Shown: one piece after another, positions 6,306-7,984 of the stretch | Numbering within the stretch: position 1 is the stretch's first letter | Layout of the letters: every line of letters begins with the position of its first letter | Source: Candidatus Treponema excrementipullorum | GTDB taxonomy: Bacteria; Spirochaetota; Spirochaetia; Treponematales; Treponemataceae | Assembly (NCBI GenBank): GCA_018883625.1 | Contig: JAHLFV010000047.1 | Span: forward strand, 1-7,984 | Reading direction: 5' to 3' | Length of the DNA stretch: 7,984 bases | Notes under the pieces: model-generated | What the model was told of the DNA's origin: nothing | Database searches by the model: none | The model's input: the letters and a program-made list of their open reading frames with translations, nothing else | Translations under genes and position numbers: made by a program

Positions 6306-6361
6306 GTGTTATGGTATAATTGTGGTGCCGGTATTTAAAAGCCGGCTCCGCAGTGTGTCGA

Positions 6362-6390
6362 TATTGTAGAATATGCGATGCTCTACAATA
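6362..6390. repeat. Perfect 9-bp inverted repeat overlapping the ThrH stop codon
   Basis: TATTGTAGA (6362-6370) and TCTACAATA (6382-6390) pair perfectly around an 11-nt loop. The right arm includes the ThrH gene's final codons and its TAG stop (6385-6383). On the minus strand no T-tract follows, so it is not a standard terminator for that gene. On the plus strand seven Ts begin five bases after the stem, but no plus-strand gene needs ending here. It may stabilise or pause the ThrH transcript before the S1 gene. Confidence 0.5.
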
Positions 6391-6985
6391 CTACTTTTTT
6401 TATGGCCGCAAGCAAATCATCGTACTCCGTAAAAGCCTGCACCTGAGGATTATCTTTTATAATGTGTTCCGGGGCACGGAACAAAAATCCTGCTTGGGAA
6501 GCCTGTATCATGGCTAAATCGTTAAAAGAGTCTCCCGATGCTATGGTATTAAAACCTATGGACTGGAGAGCTTTCACGGCATGATATTTACCGTTTGCTT
6601 GTCGCAATTTGTAGTCGGTGATTTTTCCTTCCGGAGACACAATCAACTCATTGCAAAAAATAGTGGGCATTCCCAGTTTTTTCATCAAAGGAGCAGCAAA
6701 CTGAGTAAAGGTATCGGAAAGTATAATAACTTGAGTTATCTGCCTCAGTTGATCTAAAAACTCCTTGGCACCGGGAAGAGGATCTATGGCACTGATAGTA
6801 TTCTGTATCTCTTGTAATCCCAGATTATGCTGAGCTAAAATATCAAGGCGTTTTTTCATTAAAATGTCGTAGTCGGAAATATCCCGAGTGGTAAGACGTA
6901 ATTCGGGAATACCCCTTTCTTCTGCAAATGCAATCCAGATTTCGGGAACAAGAACACCTTCCAAATCAAGACAGGTAATATACAT
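6383..6985 (-). CDS. thrH: ThrH-type HAD phosphatase (phosphoserine phosphatase / homoserine phosphotransferase)
   Basis: Starting at 6985 the protein is 200 residues, close to the 205 of Pseudomonas ThrH, and aligns with it from residue 1 as I recall that sequence. Shared stretches include CLDLEGVLVPEIWIAFAE, TTRDI.DYD.LMK.RL and VILSDTF. HAD motif I is DLEGV, with nucleophile Asp7 and Glu9; motif II is Ser90 in ILSDT; motif IV is GDSFNDLAM with Asp152 and Asp156. ThrH removes phosphate from phosphoserine and can transfer it to homoserine, linking serine and threonine synthesis. The frame stays open upstream to 7162, but the extra 59 residues have no family counterpart, whereas AAGGAA sits five bases before 6985. 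Divergent from the ybaK-like gene; upstream of the S1 gene. Function by family, not by context. Confidence 0.9.
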   Translation of the reverse strand: MYITCLDLEGVLVPEIWIAFAEERGIPELRLTTRDISDYDILMKKRLDILAQHNLGLQEIQNTISAIDPLPGAKEFLDQLRQITQVIILSDTFTQFAAPLMKKLGMPTIFCNELIVSPEGKITDYKLRQANGKYHAVKALQSIGFNTIASGDSFNDLAMIQASQAGFLFRAPEHIIKDNPQVQAFTEYDDLLAAIKKVVL

Positions 6986-6990
6986 ATAAA

Positions 6991-6996
6991 TTCCTT
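6991..6996 (-). promoter_or_regulatory. Shine-Dalgarno site deciding the ThrH start
   Basis: The minus strand reads AAGGAA, five bases before the ATG at 6985. It decides between this start and in-frame ATGs further upstream. Confidence 0.7.
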
Positions 6997-7023
6997 GCAG
7001 TATGAGATAATAATAACAGATAC

Positions 7024-7032
7024 AGTGTACCA
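7024..7032 (-). promoter_or_regulatory. Candidate extended -10 element for the ThrH gene
   Basis: The minus strand reads TGG then TACACT, an extended -10 with the same hexamer as the TPR gene promoter. No good -35 lies at 16-18 bp, which extended -10 promoters can tolerate. Transcription would start near 7017, giving a leader of about 30 nt with the ribosome site in it. Confidence 0.4.
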
Positions 7033-7115
7033 CATATTCAAAGTAAATAACAGTCTTCCGCTTTAGTTTTGAAAATTTCCCCAAAAAACTTTTGTATAAT
7101 CTCAAAAAATCGTCA

Positions 7116-7144
7116 TTGATTAAAATAAAAGTGCCCATTATTAT
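7116..7144 (+). promoter_or_regulatory. Promoter abutting the ybaK-like gene
   Basis: TTGATT (7116-7121), a 17-bp spacer and TATTAT (7139-7144) give four of six and five of six matches with ideal spacing. Only seven bases separate the -10 from the ATG at 7152, so transcription should start at or one base before the start codon. That fits the lack of any Shine-Dalgarno sequence. Confidence 0.55.
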
Positions 7145-7151
7145 ACAAACC

Positions 7152-7658
7152 ATGAGTAGCAAGTCTGTAGGTAAAAAAACAAATGCTATGCGGATTCTGG
7201 AATCTGCCCATATTGATTATTCGGTTTTATCTTATGATGACGACGGAGAACATGAGTTGGAAAAAGGGGCTGCGGTTCATACTGCCGAAAAGCTGGGGGT
7301 AGACCCAGAGGCCGTTTTCAAAACCATTGTTATGAAAACAGATTCCGGGGAAATTTGCGTATTTTGTGTTCCGGCAGCGTTGGAAGTCAATTTAAAAAAG
7401 GCCCGAACTGTTGCCGGAGCAAAGGATATTGAACCGGTGAAACAGGATAAACTTAATGCCTTAACGGGTTATGTGAGGGGAGGCTGTTCTCCTTTGGGGA
7501 TGAAGCGTTCTTTCCGTACTTTTTTTGACGAATCCATAATTTTGCAGGAAAAAGTATATGTCAGTGCCGGTGTTCGGGGGATGCAATTGTGCCTGAATGC
7601 CGAAGATTTAGTAGCGGTATGTAAGGGAATTGTGTGTTCCGTTGCCACGGAAATCTAG
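7152..7658 (+). CDS. ybaK: YbaK/EbsC-family Cys-tRNA(Pro) deacylase
   Basis: From 7152 the protein is 168 residues, the usual YbaK length. It begins with the family-like KKTNAMRIL and the I.Y....YD pattern. The editing domain spans about residues 20-160. FKTIVMK holds the likely catalytic Lys57, the GYVRGGCSPLG loop (residues 106-116) is a family hallmark, and YVSAGVRGMQL follows near 136-146. YbaK hydrolyses cysteine wrongly attached to tRNA(Pro) by prolyl-tRNA synthetase; it is cytoplasmic and often acts in trans with that enzyme. The frame is open back to 7092, but that start lies upstream of the predicted promoter and adds residues without a family match. A next gene begins nine bases after the stop, so the two form an operon. 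Related ProX or YeaK-type deacylases of other specificity are a lesser alternative. Confidence 0.9.
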   Translation: MSSKSVGKKTNAMRILESAHIDYSVLSYDDDGEHELEKGAAVHTAEKLGVDPEAVFKTIVMKTDSGEICVFCVPAALEVNLKKARTVAGAKDIEPVKQDKLNALTGYVRGGCSPLGMKRSFRTFFDESIILQEKVYVSAGVRGMQLCLNAEDLVAVCKGIVCSVATEI

Positions 7659-7661
7659 GGG
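7657..7661 (+). promoter_or_regulatory. Shine-Dalgarno site of the gene at 7668
   Basis: AGGGG overlaps the ybaK stop codon TAG and lies six bases before the ATG at 7668. This indicates that the second gene is translated from the ybaK transcript. Confidence 0.6.
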
Positions 7662-7667
7662 CAAATT

Positions 7668-7984
7668 ATGGAAGAAAAAACTTTGGGAGGTGCTGTCAAC
7701 GCCTTTGAAGAACAGTTTGAAAAATTCAAAAACTCTGAACAGGAACCTCCCGTTTTTTTGAATACTCAGCGGGAAAAAAGTGTCAGTCGAATTGAAAAAA
7801 AACAGGAAAAACTCTATCATCAGAAAATAGAGCGGGAATACAGAATACTTCTCAATCCGGATTTGTATTATTCAGAACATTCTGCCACTGCGTTGCAGTT
7901 GGAAACAGATAAAAAACAGATATTGCAGGCGTACAATCTTTTTAAGGGTATCCTTGAAGTCAATGCTACCCAGGGGGATGAAGA
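7668..7984 (+). CDS. Unidentified charged helical protein, 5' part only
   Basis: An open frame of 105 complete codons runs from the ATG at 7668 to the right edge without a stop. I do not recognise the family. The protein has no signal peptide or membrane segment and should be cytoplasmic. It is rich in Glu, Lys and Gln. A predicted helical or coiled-coil stretch covers about residues 33-60 (REKSVSRIEKKQEKLYHQKI), followed by a segment with NPDLYYSEHSATALQLETDK and another amphipathic helix. It starts nine bases after the ybaK-like gene with a ribosome site overlapping that gene's stop, so it is co-transcribed. Reading frame and codon use resemble the neighbours, supporting a real gene. Confidence 0.75.
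   Translation, partial: MEEKTLGGAVNAFEEQFEKFKNSEQEPPVFLNTQREKSVSRIEKKQEKLYHQKIEREYRILLNPDLYYSEHSATALQLETDKKQILQAYNLFKGILEVNATQGDE

Noticed and set aside
6312..6320. Plus-strand extended -10 (TGGTATAAT) between the S1 and ThrH genes
   Set aside because: No -35 and no plus-strand gene downstream; it would only make antisense RNA to the ThrH gene. Likely chance.
6327..6346. GCCGG/CCGGC inverted repeat upstream of the S1 gene
   Set aside because: Only 5 bp with a 10-nt AT-rich loop and no T-tract on either strand; CCGG is self-complementary, so the match is cheap.
7095..7100. Perfect TATAAT upstream of the ybaK-like gene
   Set aside because: The nearest -35-like sequence (TTGAAA at 7069) is 20 bp away; the 7116-7144 promoter has better paired boxes. 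It could still be a second start.
6986..7162. Upstream extension of the ThrH reading frame
   Set aside because: The extra residues have no counterpart in ThrH, and the start at 6985 has a good ribosome site.

Overview
The window looks like a chromosomal segment of a treponeme-like spirochaete. DNA is moderately AT-rich. The clues are a signal-peptide von Willebrand A protein of a type I associate with Treponema, two lipoproteins with relaxed lipoboxes, a stand-alone four-S1-domain protein, and a ThrH-type phosphatase. The genus is an inference from remembered protein resemblance, not from a search. No insertion sequence, prophage, CRISPR array, rRNA or tRNA is visible.

Left part (1-3210, minus strand): an ABC-transporter solute-binding lipoprotein, probably for a sugar, runs off the left edge. 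It has a strong sigma70-type promoter (TTGACA, 17 bp, TAAAAT). Its predicted leader of about 175 nt carries a tandem series of six short inverted repeats, the most unusual structure in the window. Upstream of it lies a complete SulP-family anion permease with a C-terminal STAS domain.

Middle (3211-5201): a divergent regulatory region separates sulP from a plus-strand gene for an exported vWA-domain protein. That gene converges on a minus-strand gene for a small TPR lipoprotein. A 12-bp perfect inverted repeat at the junction probably serves as a shared terminator, and one arm lies inside the last codons of the TPR gene. Between the TPR gene and the next gene is a 227-bp spacer with a clear minus-strand intrinsic terminator, two further hairpins and the TPR promoter.

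Right part (5202-7984): a four-S1-domain RNA-binding protein and a ThrH-type HAD phosphatase lie on the minus strand and may be co-transcribed. Divergently, a YbaK-type Cys-tRNA(Pro) deacylase gene is followed after 9 bp by an unidentified charged, helical protein that runs off the right edge.

The genes do not form one pathway. They are housekeeping, transport and envelope functions in small transcription units. I see no convincing new multi-gene system. The best leads are the hairpin-array leader, two promoters so close to their ATGs that the mRNAs should be leaderless, and inverted repeats that overlap stop codons.
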